The notes beneath the pieces were generated by a model. The model did not search any database and was not told where the DNA came from. It saw only the letters and a program-made list of their open reading frames with translations. Shown here in pieces: positions 1-9,123 of a DNA stretch of 64,000 bases. How positions within the stretch are numbered: the stretch's first letter is position 1; every line of letters begins with the position of its first letter. Source of the DNA: Lachnospiraceae bacterium NK3A20 (GTDB lineage Bacteria > Bacillota > Clostridia > Lachnospirales > Lachnospiraceae); contig FNQX01000011.1 in assembly GCA_900107575.1 (NCBI GenBank), forward strand, positions 44,236 through 108,235, written 5' to 3'. Made by a program: the position numbers and the translations under genes.

Positions 1-964
1 CTACACCGCCGCGTCCGGTGCGTGGGATGAGGGCGCATTGACGTCCGACGACAAGATCGTCATGAGCGAGGACGCAGGCGTTCTGCAATATTCTCAGTCC
101 GTGTTCGAGGGACTCAAGGCGTACACAACAAAAGACGGACACGTTGTCTGCTTCCGTCCCGATCTGAACGCGCAGAGAATGTATGATTCCGCGCAGAGGC
201 TCGAGATGCCGCCGTTCCCCACTGACCGTTTCGTTGACGCGATTCACCAGGTGGTCGAGGCCAACGCTGCGTGGGTTCCGCCTTACGGCACCGGCGCAAC
301 GCTCTACCTCCGCCCGTACATGTTCGGCATCAGCCCCGTGATCGGCGTCAAGCCCGCGGACGACTATCAGTTCCGTATCTTCGGCACGCCGGTAGGCCCG
401 TATTTCAAGGGCGGCGCGAAGCCGATCTACGTCAGAGTCACCGATTATGACCGCGCGGCGCCGCACGGCACCGGCAACATCAAGGCCGGTCTGAACTACG
501 CGATGTCGCTGAAACCGATCATGGAGGCGCACGCACAGGGCTTCGCCGAGAATATCTATCTCGACGCCGCTACCCGCACCAAGGTCGAGGAGACCGGCGG
601 CGCGAACATTCTCTTCGTCTCCCAGGATGACACGCTGGTCGTTCCGAAGTCGGATTCGATCCTGCCTTCGATCACCAGAAGATCCCTCGTCTACGTCGCG
701 GAGCACTACCTCGGCATGAAGGTCGATGAGCGGCCTGTTTACTGGCAGGAAGTGAAGGACGGCAATTTCAAGGAGTGCGGCCTTTGCGGAACAGCTGCAG
801 TCATCAGCCCGATCGGCAAGGTGAACGACCACGGCACCGACATCGAGTTCGCTTCCGGCATGGAGAAGATGGGCCCCTGGATGACGAAGCTGCGCGAAAC
901 GCTCCTCGGCATACAGGAAGGCGAGATCGAAGCGCCGGAAGGCTGGATTCACAGAGTGTGCTAA
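1..964 (+). CDS. ilvE: Branched-chain amino acid aminotransferase, 5' end outside window
   Basis: This is a fold-type IV PLP enzyme that interconverts Val, Leu and Ile with their 2-oxo acids. The reading frame is open from base 2, so the true start lies upstream; the first internal TTG (38) lies inside the conserved N-terminal part. The sequence shows the family SVFEGLKAY block, the GNIKAGLNYA segment carrying the Schiff-base lysine, and the VEETGGANILF block. About 320 codons are visible of a usual ~340-360, so only a short N-terminus is missing. It ends at a TAA followed by a strong terminator, so it is the last gene of its transcript. The aminotransferase family is clear; the ilvE symbol rests on motif similarity. 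Confidence 0.93.
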   Translation, partial: YTAASGAWDEGALTSDDKIVMSEDAGVLQYSQSVFEGLKAYTTKDGHVVCFRPDLNAQRMYDSAQRLEMPPFPTDRFVDAIHQVVEANAAWVPPYGTGATLYLRPYMFGISPVIGVKPADDYQFRIFGTPVGPYFKGGAKPIYVRVTDYDRAAPHGTGNIKAGLNYAMSLKPIMEAHAQGFAENIYLDAATRTKVEETGGANILFVSQDDTLVVPKSDSILPSITRRSLVYVAEHYLGMKVDERPVYWQEVKDGNFKECGLCGTAAVISPIGKVNDHGTDIEFASGMEKMGPWMTKLRETLLGIQEGEIEAPEGWIHRVC

Positions 965-1025
965 GATGCACCGTATAGTACAAAAATAGACAAAAGAGAT
1001 GAAATCTCTGTCTGTCAGAGATAGA

Positions 1026-1062
1026 CAAAGTCCAGGGTGAGCGCCCTGGACTTTGCTTTTTC
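1026..1062 (+). terminator. Rho-independent terminator after ilvE
   Basis: A perfect 12-bp stem (CAAAGTCCAGGG with its complement) and a 6-nt loop are followed by CTTTTTC. It lies 62 bp after the ilvE stop. The next gene is convergent (minus, ending at 1131), so this separates the two units. Confidence 0.9.
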
Positions 1063-1130
1063 AAATGGTAGCATCTGAAAATCAATGGCTATGTAGCCCG
1101 GCAGGCAGGAGCATTGCTCCTGCCTGTTAT

Positions 1131-2303
1131 TTATTGCCTCGATTCTCTCTGGATAGCTTTCCCGCGCAGTGCCCAGTGAAGCTGTCGAATCTTCCTCGGC
1201 GCGGTAGTCAGGAGTGTGAGGTAAAGCTTATTCTTCATTGTCAGGAATGGATTCTGCCACATGGCACGGAAATTCCGGCGAAGATAAACACAGACATCAA
1301 CGTAGAACTCATTCCGGCTGTTCATGTCCGCGATCGGCACATGCAGGAGATAATCCAGTCGCTCGAAAAGGCCAAAGCGGGTAGCTGCCACCGCCAGCTC
1401 CGGGTGTGCGGGGACCATCCGCTGTTCCACATCGTCGGCGTGGCGCACGATGTCGACATACACCTTCGAGAACTGGGAGGGATTGGCTCGTCTCGTGGCA
1501 CTCCCTTTCCGGTGTACCACAAGATACCCTGTCACGGGAAGGCGCAACACGCCATCCATGGTGTCCACCATCTTCATAAGGAGTGAGAAATCCTCTCCCA
1601 GCTCCCCTTCGGTGAACGGATGCTCTTTCATGTAAGCCGCAGGAATGAGAGCCGTGCAGAAGGAGGCATCGCCCGTGTACAACAGAAGGCTTTCCGCGAA
1701 CTGCACAGACGGCACGAGGTCGTAGTCTTCCGGTGTCTTCACTGCGTCCGGAAGCTGGTTCCCTTCCTCGTCTATCTCTTGTCGTCCGATCTGAATGATG
1801 TATCGGCTGCTGTGCAGGCGCTCCATTTTCTGCGCGCCTTCATAGAGATTGGCATACATGTCGGGCAGGATCTTATCATCACTGTCGACGAAGCCGATAT
1901 AGGCACCCTTGGCTTTACGAATCCCATGGTTCCTCGCACGGGATGCTCCGCCATTCTCTTCGGTGAAACAGCGAATTCTGTGATCTTCTGCCGCCAGCGC
2001 CTGACACAGCGCATAGGAGCCGTCCGTCGAGCCGTCATCTACGAGCAGAATCTCAAGATTCGGGTAAGTCTGCCGCTGTATCGTCTCGACGGTGTCACGA
2101 AGGAAGGTCTCCGCGTTGTAGACCGGCACCACGACCGAGATGAGGGGGGCAGCACTCTCTGGGTTCCCGCCGTCTGCTGTCTTTTGGTCAGCAGCGCCCG
2201 CGGACGAATCTATTTCTCCGGAAGGAATTCTCCCCTGCAGAGGCGTCTGTGAAGTTGTGTTGTCTTTCTCACTCATCATGATGCTTTCAAAAAATGCGCT
2301 CAC
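1131..2303 (-). CDS. GT2-family glycosyltransferase (polysaccharide locus)
   Basis: A GT-A fold glycosyltransferase that would add one sugar to a lipid-linked repeat unit at the inner membrane face. After a variable N-terminus, the catalytic domain shows SVVVPVYNAETFL, the nucleotide-binding LLVDDGSTDGS and the metal-binding VDSDDK. The C-terminal part (about residues 230-390) is basic and probably membrane-associated. It is the last gene of the minus-strand locus. The start is uncertain: the GTG at 2303 gives 390 aa, while ATGs at 2279 and 2276 give 382 or 381 aa. No clear ribosome site decides between them. The sugar specificity cannot be read from the sequence. Confidence 0.88.
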   Translation of the reverse strand: MSAFFESIMMSEKDNTTSQTPLQGRIPSGEIDSSAGAADQKTADGGNPESAAPLISVVVPVYNAETFLRDTVETIQRQTYPNLEILLVDDGSTDGSYALCQALAAEDHRIRCFTEENGGASRARNHGIRKAKGAYIGFVDSDDKILPDMYANLYEGAQKMERLHSSRYIIQIGRQEIDEEGNQLPDAVKTPEDYDLVPSVQFAESLLLYTGDASFCTALIPAAYMKEHPFTEGELGEDFSLLMKMVDTMDGVLRLPVTGYLVVHRKGSATRRANPSQFSKVYVDIVRHADDVEQRMVPAHPELAVAATRFGLFERLDYLLHVPIADMNSRNEFYVDVCVYLRRNFRAMWQNPFLTMKNKLYLTLLTTAPRKIRQLHWALRGKAIQRESRQ

Positions 2304-2331
2304 CAGATTATATCGACTGCCGGCCGCAAGT

Positions 2332-3546
2332 TTACAGCCTCGGCACCTTCAGAAACGGTTTCAGGCAGGGATCCACGCTCATGGGGCCGTTCCCCGGCAG
2401 ATCTGTGCGAATATCTTCTCCTGCCATGATCTTCCGGCAGACGGCGGCAAGGCGTCTCGCCGCTGTCTCCGCGTTCCACACCTCCTGCACGGCGCGGTAG
2501 CCCGCCTTGCCGTAGCGCAATTGCAGGTCAGGGTGCTCCAGAAGGTATCTTGTCTTCTCATAGAGGTCCTGATAATCCGTGCCGTTTACGATCATTCCGG
2601 TGACGCCGGGCTTTACCAGATACGGCACGCACCCTGCCTCAGCCCCCGCGATCACGGCGCAGCCGCTGTTCATTGCCTCGTTGACGACCGCGCCCCAGCC
2701 CTCTCCATGGTCGCTGGTGAGGATGAATACCGCCGATTTCTCCATGATCTTCCGAACTGTTTCCGGTGATGTGAGTCCATGGATGGTCACCACCTTCTCC
2801 AACCCGTTCTCTTGAAGGAACGCGCGGTATTCGTCCTCTTTGTCTCCACCGCCCGCGACATTCAGATGGAAGCGCACTCCTACGGCAGCAAGATCCTTCG
2901 CCAGGCGGAAGATGGTCTCAGGATGTTTGAAATCCACGAAGCGTCCCGCCCAGGTAACCTCCACGGCATCCCTGCTGCCCGTCGCCGCGGCTGCCACCTT
3001 CCTGCCCTCCTCCTTGAGTTCTTCCATCTGGCTGCTCATATAGGAGAAGAGCGGCGGGAAATATCCCCACCGGAATTTCTTCTCCGGGAAAGCGTGAATG
3101 AGCGCATAGTCCGAGCCCACGTACGCTCCGGCGCAGAGAAGATAGTACGGCTTGTCGGCAAACCTTGTGAACTGCCGATGCTTCATGAGGAGGCCCCGCG
3201 GGGAGACTGCCTTCCACTGCCCATCCTTGTAAATCCGCTCCGAGAGCCGGAAGGTAGGCAGTCCCGCGATAAGCCTTGTCGAGATCACCTCCTCCGCCGC
3301 CGGAGCCCAGCCCGCGAGCAGGATGTCGCACTGCAGGATCAGAGACTGCGCCGCCTTCGGGTCATCATACATCCGGACGACATAGGAGAGTTTATCTGAT
3401 ACGTCTTTCCACCCCATCTGGAGCCGCTCTTCTTCGATCTTCTCTGTCTGAACGAAGGTGAAGTCCACCCCCTCCTGCGTGCGCATCGCTTCGCAGAAGG
3501 GAATCTGGTGGTGGTTGATGTAGTTAGAGACGAAAACAATTTTCAT
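2332..3546 (-). CDS. GT4-family glycosyltransferase
   Basis: A GT-B fold retaining glycosyltransferase of about 404 aa. It starts MKIVFVSNYINHHQIPF, typical of the family, and carries the C-terminal donor-site block (ILTSDHGEGWGAVVNEAMNSG, where the E-x7-E acidic pair lies). The ATG at 3546 is chosen because it begins the conserved first beta strand and has an upstream GAAGAGG. The frame is open another 48 codons upstream, but that part is antisense to the neighbour's end. It lies 25 bp after the gene ending at 3572. Its role is assembly of the surface polysaccharide repeat unit; the sugar is unknown. Confidence 0.9.
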   Translation of the reverse strand: MKIVFVSNYINHHQIPFCEAMRTQEGVDFTFVQTEKIEEERLQMGWKDVSDKLSYVVRMYDDPKAAQSLILQCDILLAGWAPAAEEVISTRLIAGLPTFRLSERIYKDGQWKAVSPRGLLMKHRQFTRFADKPYYLLCAGAYVGSDYALIHAFPEKKFRWGYFPPLFSYMSSQMEELKEEGRKVAAAATGSRDAVEVTWAGRFVDFKHPETIFRLAKDLAAVGVRFHLNVAGGGDKEDEYRAFLQENGLEKVVTIHGLTSPETVRKIMEKSAVFILTSDHGEGWGAVVNEAMNSGCAVIAGAEAGCVPYLVKPGVTGMIVNGTDYQDLYEKTRYLLEHPDLQLRYGKAGYRAVQEVWNAETAARRLAAVCRKIMAGEDIRTDLPGNGPMSVDPCLKPFLKVPRL

Positions 3547-3571
3547 GGTCCCTCTTCGCTGTTGTAGTCCT

Positions 3572-4930
3572 CTATTGTGCGATAGAACGGTAGATTTCGA
3601 GGAGTCTGCGGAAATTCGTGTCGGGGTTATGCCGGATCTGTGCACGGATTCTCGCGTTGCCGCCCAGCCAGTCTGCCACGTTATCGTCATAGAACACCGT
3701 CTTGATGCCCTCTGCCAGCTCGTCGTATTTGCCGCCGGGGAAGAGGATGCCTTCCTCGCCGTCGATCACGAGATCGCCGATGCCGCCGACCTTGGCCGCC
3801 ACGACCGGCATGCCGAGGAGCATGGCCTCGCACAGGGAATTCGGCGAATTCTCCATAATGGAGGGGCAGACGAAAACATGACTCCTGAGAAATCGCTCTT
3901 TCATCCCCGCGGCATCCAGCTTACCCAGCATGGTCACGTGACCCTTCAGATGATTCCTGCGGATCAGCTTCTTCAGATACATGCCGTAGGAAGTGATCCA
4001 GAGGGGCTCCGGATATTTCCTCTTCTTTGTGATCGCACCGCCGACATTGCCGATGATGGAGTTGCCCGCCACGTACAGATGCGCTTCCGGGAACTTGTCC
4101 AGCACAGCCGGCATGGCTTCCAGCATGTAGTGGAAGCCTTTCAGCGGATAGTCTCCCTGAGAGATGAAGATGCTGTACGGCTCCACGTTGTCGATGTTCC
4201 ACTCATCCGTGTAGAAATCCGGGCGCATGGTCTCATTCATGGAATGGTAGACCGCGTCATCGTTGATCCGGCTCGTCATCGAGCGGTCGAACGAAGTTCT
4301 GCCCGTGATGTGCGCCGTGTGTCGCAGCGCCTGTGCTTCCATGTTGGCGCGCATTCGGAATTTATGTCTCTGCTCCTCGAGGCTGTCCTTGCGGTACCAG
4401 TCGCGGAAGGTCGCCCTTCTCTGCACGGAATAGGGCAGATCCGCCATGTACGCCTCAGCGATGGAACAACACAGTCCCTGAATGCCGATGAGCGTCCGTT
4501 CCGGGTGATGGAACGCGCGCACCATCGCAAGACAGTGCGGGAATTCTGTGCCGAAAATGTGCACGATATCGGGTCGGAATTCCCGGATGATGGCGAAGAA
4601 CCGATCCTCCAGGTCCCTGTCATAGATTTCCGGCGTGTTCAAATTCTCCTGGAAACCATAGAAATCCACGGTGCCCTGCGCGCCGCCATCCGAATCCGTT
4701 ACCTCTTTGCCGCTCGCCACATCCATGACCCTGTGGCACTCGCCCAGCTCTGCCGGCACGGGGCAGCATACACCCAGTTCCACGAGCAGCTCCGGCGAAC
4801 CTTCCTGTTCCCTCTCGTGGATCAGTTTCTCGAAGCTTCCTGTCAGCCACCCTTCCCTGTTGGAAAACGGCAGGCCTGCCATTCGCGCGAAGGCCGGAAG
4901 CATGATGTTGCATAACCATAACACTCTCAT
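3572..4930 (-). CDS. GT4-family glycosyltransferase
   Basis: A 452-aa GT-B fold enzyme. The N-terminal Rossmann domain begins MRVLWLCNIMLPAFA and has a long insertion. The C-terminal domain has HVFVCPSIMENSPNSLCEAMLLGMPVVA, containing the donor-binding E-x7-E pair, then GGIGDLVIDGEEG. Its start overlaps the stop of the upstream gene by 4 bp (4927-4930), so the two are translationally coupled. It probably transfers a sugar in polysaccharide repeat synthesis in the cytosol. Specificity is unknown. Confidence 0.9.
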   Translation of the reverse strand: MRVLWLCNIMLPAFARMAGLPFSNREGWLTGSFEKLIHEREQEGSPELLVELGVCCPVPAELGECHRVMDVASGKEVTDSDGGAQGTVDFYGFQENLNTPEIYDRDLEDRFFAIIREFRPDIVHIFGTEFPHCLAMVRAFHHPERTLIGIQGLCCSIAEAYMADLPYSVQRRATFRDWYRKDSLEEQRHKFRMRANMEAQALRHTAHITGRTSFDRSMTSRINDDAVYHSMNETMRPDFYTDEWNIDNVEPYSIFISQGDYPLKGFHYMLEAMPAVLDKFPEAHLYVAGNSIIGNVGGAITKKRKYPEPLWITSYGMYLKKLIRRNHLKGHVTMLGKLDAAGMKERFLRSHVFVCPSIMENSPNSLCEAMLLGMPVVAAKVGGIGDLVIDGEEGILFPGGKYDELAEGIKTVFYDDNVADWLGGNARIRAQIRHNPDTNFRRLLEIYRSIAQ

Positions 4931-5862
4931 TCGTCCTGCTCCTGCCTGTGATCCTTATGACTCTTTCGGGCGTAGACTCCATTCTTGACCCTGTCGTAGA
5001 GGGCGGCCGTGTGCCTGCCCCGCGCCAGTTTCTCCCGAAGAGGCTGCAGCGTTGCCACAAGGTACGCGCGGTACCAGAAACGCTCCGCCTGTGTGAAATA
5101 TTCCGCTGTGATCTGCCGGTGTTCCGCGGCAGAGAGTTCTCTCCCCTTCTCGGTCTCGGAGTAACCGCCGCCCTCGTAGTCCGCGACAATAACCGGCATC
5201 GCGACCGTCCGCGCGCCGCCCCGGATGACGCTCCAGAGGAAGTGCTCATAGTCCGCACGCACGCGATATGCCGTGTTGAACCTTCTCTCTCTGAACAGAC
5301 TCCTCGTGTAGAAACATGCCTGGTGGCAGGGAAGGTACCGGTACATCGCGAAGCGGTCCATGGAAGGGTTGGCGCGGACGCGCTGCCCTGTCTGCATCTC
5401 CATGACGTCGCCATAGTAAATCGCAGCACTCCTGTCATTCGGAATATCCTGCCTGTCTGCAACGTGCGGCAAAGGCCCTCTCTTAGGGCGCAGACTCTCC
5501 CTCTCTTCTCTCGTCCATCTGCCTTCCGCGATGTGACGGTCCCTGTCAATCGCCGCCGCGACCTTCTCCAGCACGCCCGCATCGTGCAGCACGTCTCCGC
5601 AGTTGAGAAAATAGATATACTCTCCTGCCGCGGACGCCAGCGCCTGGTTCATGCCGTCGTAAATGCCGCCGTCCTTTCTGCGGATCAGGCGGATCCTGGG
5701 ATCTCTCGGCAGTTGGTCTGTGCTCCCATCCTCAGAGCCGCCGTCCTTGACGATCACCTCGTAGTCGGTGAACGTCTGCGCAAGGAGGCTCTCCAGCGTA
5801 CTATTCAGTTTGTCCCCCGCATTGAAGCTCGCTACAATGACGGTGAAAAACGGTGTATTCAT
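4927..5862 (-). CDS. GT2-family glycosyltransferase
   Basis: A 311-aa GT-A enzyme with the WcaA-like N-terminus TVIVASFNAGDKLNSTLESL, the DGGSEDGSTD nucleotide-binding loop, KDGGIYDGMNQAL and the NCGD metal motif. This pattern is common in enzymes of O-antigen and exopolysaccharide clusters. Its ATG lies 2 bp after the stop of the EpsG-like gene and its end overlaps the next gene by 4 bp, so it sits inside one tightly packed operon. The acceptor and sugar are unknown. Confidence 0.9.
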   Translation of the reverse strand: MNTPFFTVIVASFNAGDKLNSTLESLLAQTFTDYEVIVKDGGSEDGSTDQLPRDPRIRLIRRKDGGIYDGMNQALASAAGEYIYFLNCGDVLHDAGVLEKVAAAIDRDRHIAEGRWTREERESLRPKRGPLPHVADRQDIPNDRSAAIYYGDVMEMQTGQRVRANPSMDRFAMYRYLPCHQACFYTRSLFRERRFNTAYRVRADYEHFLWSVIRGGARTVAMPVIVADYEGGGYSETEKGRELSAAEHRQITAEYFTQAERFWYRAYLVATLQPLREKLARGRHTAALYDRVKNGVYARKSHKDHRQEQDE

Positions 5863-5864
5863 AC

Positions 5865-7190
5865 TCAGTGAATGCTGCGGGAAGGTGTTGCCGGCAGCTC
5901 ATGGAACAGGAATGTCCGGTACGGCAGAATGCGGATCCTGCTGTCCCCGGCCTTCGCAAGGAAAGCGAGGAACATGACGATTGCCGCGGACGCTGTCAGA
6001 ACGATGAGGAGCCGCCTTCTCTTCTCCCGCTCCTTCGGTATCCCAAGGAGCAGTTCCGGAATAAAGAAAATCTGCGTGATCATCAGGTAATACGCGATCC
6101 GCGACACCTCCGGCACGAACCACGCGAATACGTAAATATACAGCGACAGGAGCGATGCGTTGAGATAGAACCTCATGCGGAGCGGCAGCTCACAGGCGGC
6201 CTGCGACATCCTCTTCATGGACTGTAGAAGATGCCTGCTGCCAGCCTGCCCGGCTGCCATATTCGCAGCTGCTCCCGTCTGCGCATGGGCCGTCTGTGCA
6301 GCGGATTCCGTCGGCTCTTTCTGCGCTGTCCGGGTACCGGAATCCATGGTTTCCTTCGCGCAGACCAGGAACAGGCCCAGCACCAGCAGGCATTTGAGGA
6401 TGTTCCCGGGCGATACCTGCCCGCCCGCCGCCAGTATATCCGTGCCCTCGTACGAGGGATAGAGCTTCACGATCACCTGCATCACCTGCCTGTGGAAAAC
6501 AAGGAACAGGCCGCCCGCCACGACGAGGAGCGCCGCCTGATATTTTCTAAAGGAATGCCTTGCGAGCGGGTACAGGACGAGCACGCACAGGACGGACTTG
6601 TGGAATGTCGCCGCGAAGAGGATCGCAAGGATAAAGGGCAGGTACTGCCGCTCCATGAAAAATCGCAGGGCGAACAGCGCGATGGCGAGGGCGAAATAGT
6701 AGCGCACGGTGTTGTAGCTCTGGAAATAGTAGCCGAACATCATGAACAGGAAGAAGCTCCACGCAAAGCTCTGCGCCTGCTGCCGGATCGCCGCAAGGAA
6801 CAGGGCAATGGTCGCGAAGGCGAAGATGCCGAATACCAGAAGGTAGTTCTCGTAGCCGGTCATCCTGTAAATGAGCGTCACGAAGAGGTTGAAGCCGGGC
6901 TCCGTGGGCACGTAGGCGCCGACGGACGCGAGATGGAAGAATTCCACATAGCGCATGTAGTCGTTGCCGCACGCCTGCCGAAGGACTGCCGGCACGAGCA
7001 GGATCAGGAAAAGCGCGAAATATGACACCTTCTCCAGACTCCATGCCCTTGTTCCAAACGCCGGTCGCGTCACACCACCGCCGCGGCACCAGCTCTCTTC
7101 CGCTCTCCCCGCAAGGACACTGTCCTCCGCGCAGCTTCCTATGCAGGCCACAAAGACTGCAGCCATTGTGATCAGCAGATACAGGATCAA
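5865..7190 (-). CDS. EpsG-like polysaccharide polymerase/membrane protein
   Basis: A polytopic membrane protein with about ten hydrophobic segments and the EpsG signature near the N-terminus (a CGNDYMRYVEFF-type segment followed by EPGFNLFVTLIYRMTG). EpsG-type proteins act in the inner membrane, probably polymerising repeat units, in a role like Wzy. I prefer the TTG at 7190, which overlaps the upstream stop as TTGA and has AAAGGAA upstream. The alternative at 7250 adds 20 hydrophilic residues that run antisense-like through the neighbour's end. An unusual Ala/Gln/Thr-rich cytosolic loop (roughly residues 290-330) interrupts the membrane segments. Confidence 0.82.
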   Translation of the reverse strand: MILYLLITMAAVFVACIGSCAEDSVLAGRAEESWCRGGGVTRPAFGTRAWSLEKVSYFALFLILLVPAVLRQACGNDYMRYVEFFHLASVGAYVPTEPGFNLFVTLIYRMTGYENYLLVFGIFAFATIALFLAAIRQQAQSFAWSFFLFMMFGYYFQSYNTVRYYFALAIALFALRFFMERQYLPFILAILFAATFHKSVLCVLVLYPLARHSFRKYQAALLVVAGGLFLVFHRQVMQVIVKLYPSYEGTDILAAGGQVSPGNILKCLLVLGLFLVCAKETMDSGTRTAQKEPTESAAQTAHAQTGAAANMAAGQAGSRHLLQSMKRMSQAACELPLRMRFYLNASLLSLYIYVFAWFVPEVSRIAYYLMITQIFFIPELLLGIPKEREKRRRLLIVLTASAAIVMFLAFLAKAGDSRIRILPYRTFLFHELPATPSRSIH

Positions 7191-7969
7191 GCTTCCCGCA
7201 TTCCTTTCTTCATCAGGGCGTACGCTTCCTTCACGGGGATGTCCCGGCACATCTTGTCCCTGTGTGCGATCAGAAAGCGCAGCGCGAAGGGCTTCTCCAT
7301 CGCGCCGTAGAGATAGTGGTAGAGGACGCCCCTGTCATAGAAAAATTTCTCCGTATAGCCGTGGAACCAGGTGGAGCTGTTGTCCTCCCTTGCGTTCTCG
7401 TGGCCGATCGTCACAGGAACGGCATAGATCTTCAGCCCCTTTTGCAGGCAGTCGTGGATGAACAGCGTGTCCTCGCCGTTGCTGTATTTCGCGCCGCCGC
7501 CAAAGAGGAGAGAGAACCAGAGATTGGCTTTCCGAAGACTCTCCAGCTTCGCGCACATCGCGTAGGTGGGATAGCGGCCGTAATTGTACCAGCGCACCCG
7601 CTTGTGCCTGGTGTTCTCATAGGTCTGACGACTCTCGACCGCCGTCACGTTGAACATGAGGACGTCCGCCGTCGGATTCTTGTCGAACTCGCGAAGGATA
7701 CGCTCCTCGTAGTCGTCATTGTAAATGAGATCCTCGTCGCCGAACAGCACGAGGTCCGCGTCGGCGCGCATCAGGGCGTTGTTGCGGTTCAGCCCGACAC
7801 CGCGCTCATCGAACGACCAGGAGCGGATGAGCCGCCCCTTCCGCTCGAATTCCTTGTAGGAGACCTCGTGACACTGGTTGCAGATCACGGCCTGTGTCGA
7901 TATATTCATGTGTTCCGCCAGCGTGTAGACATTCTCGTCCACCGCGGCGACCAGTACTTCCAGCTTCAT
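7187..7969 (-). CDS. GT2-like glycosyltransferase family protein
   Basis: A 260-aa protein with a GT-A-like layout: an N-terminal EVLVAAVDENVYTLAEH strand, an RNNAL helix, and FGDEDLIYNDDYEERIL, where the acidic D-x-D-like group sits. Distally it has SNGEDTLFIHDCL, a common acceptor-side feature. It overlaps the Wzz gene upstream (7966-7969) and the polymerase downstream (7187-7190), so it is an operon member. The N-terminus differs from standard GT2 proteins, so the class call is less firm than for its neighbours. Confidence 0.75.
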   Translation of the reverse strand: MKLEVLVAAVDENVYTLAEHMNISTQAVICNQCHEVSYKEFERKGRLIRSWSFDERGVGLNRNNALMRADADLVLFGDEDLIYNDDYEERILREFDKNPTADVLMFNVTAVESRQTYENTRHKRVRWYNYGRYPTYAMCAKLESLRKANLWFSLLFGGGAKYSNGEDTLFIHDCLQKGLKIYAVPVTIGHENAREDNSSTWFHGYTEKFFYDRGVLYHYLYGAMEKPFALRFLIAHRDKMCRDIPVKEAYALMKKGMREA

Positions 7970-9096
7970 TTGGTTACCTTGTAATATCTCGAGAGGAATT
8001 CGCCGTCGGCGTCCACGAGAAGGAGACCGATGACGTGGAAATCCATCTTGTCCAGCTCACGCAGGAGATTGTCTGTCCGCGCGCCGCTCCCTTCGCCGTA
8101 ATGGATCGCTGCGATCACGTCCTGGCAGGAGCTGGTCGCCCGGTCGAATGCCGGATCGTCCACGCTGCCCGTCGGTACGAAGCCGCAGCGGATGCCCTGG
8201 GACATGGTATCCATGCCGCTCTTGCCGCCGACCTTCGCGCCGGTGTCGGAGAGCGTCGCCTTGAGCTCGTCCAGAATTCTCTTCGCGTCGTCCATGCCGT
8301 GCAGCGACAGGATGAGGACGCGCTCTTTCTCCCGCAGCGCCTGTTCCAGATTGATCGCAAGCTGCCGTTGCAGATAGTCGGGCAGAACGGTTCGATTCTC
8401 CCCTGCCTTTCCCGCCAGCACGCCGAGCACCGGCAGGCCGTACCTTCTCTCGGCATCCTCCGGCACGTAGATGGCATCGTCCATGATCTCGTGTAAATAT
8501 AAGGCGAACGCAGAGATGATGAATCCCAGGAACAGCCCGAGCAGCACCGCGTTGCGGGACCGGTCAGAGACCACGATGAGCGTCGGCTCATCGGAGGAGA
8601 GGAAGGTGATGTCCTCGAACTCCTTCGCGACCTCGCCGAAATTCTCCAGCCCGTCGCGGACCGCAAGGGAGAGCTGCGCGGTATCCTTCGGATCCGGCGT
8701 CGTCACCTCGACCGAGAGATAGCGGATGTCCGACACGAGGTCCGCCCGCACGGCTTCGGAGGCTGCCTCCATCGTCATGCCCTCGGGAAGCTCTTTGCGC
8801 ACCGTCGTTGCGATGTCGGGGTGCGTGAAGATGAGCCCGTCCCAGGTCGCGGCGTTGTAGTAGTCATAAACCTTCCCCGTCGCCTCGTTCTGCACAAAGT
8901 CGACCTGGTAGACCGCCGTCTCCCGGTACTGCCGCTGCCCGTGCACCGTCACGGTGATGAGCGTATAGAGGAGGAAACAGAGCAGGGCGCCCGTCGCCAT
9001 CGCGACCGGGATCACCCAGAGCTTACCTGCAAGGCGCAGGTACACACTTCTGCGGTTTAACTGTTCATTCAGATGTCTGTCGGTATAATCTATCAT
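7966..9096 (-). CDS. Wzz/CpsC-like chain-length determinant with degenerate kinase-like tail
   Basis: A 376-aa polysaccharide co-polymerase with two membrane helices, near residues 28-52 (IPVAMATGALLCFLLY) and 178-200 (LLGLFLGFIISAFALYLHE). The extracytoplasmic domain lies between them. It would set polymer length in the inner membrane. The C-terminal cytosolic part (about 205-376) resembles a BY-kinase layout (YGLPVLGVLAG, RVLILSLHG) but has no Walker A lysine motif, so kinase activity is unlikely. It is the first gene after the 37-bp repeat array and heads the glycosyltransferase operon. No separate tyrosine kinase gene is visible. Confidence 0.85.
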   Translation of the reverse strand: MIDYTDRHLNEQLNRRSVYLRLAGKLWVIPVAMATGALLCFLLYTLITVTVHGQRQYRETAVYQVDFVQNEATGKVYDYYNAATWDGLIFTHPDIATTVRKELPEGMTMEAASEAVRADLVSDIRYLSVEVTTPDPKDTAQLSLAVRDGLENFGEVAKEFEDITFLSSDEPTLIVVSDRSRNAVLLGLFLGFIISAFALYLHEIMDDAIYVPEDAERRYGLPVLGVLAGKAGENRTVLPDYLQRQLAINLEQALREKERVLILSLHGMDDAKRILDELKATLSDTGAKVGGKSGMDTMSQGIRCGFVPTGSVDDPAFDRATSSCQDVIAAIHYGEGSGARTDNLLRELDKMDFHVIGLLLVDADGEFLSRYYKVTK

Positions 9097-9123
9097 TGGT
9101 TGTTCTCTCTGCTGCCATCTTTT

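Noticed and set aside
3545..4915. 456-codon plus-strand frame opposite a GT4 gene
   Set aside because: The minus strand has the GT4 donor-site motifs; the plus frame has none.
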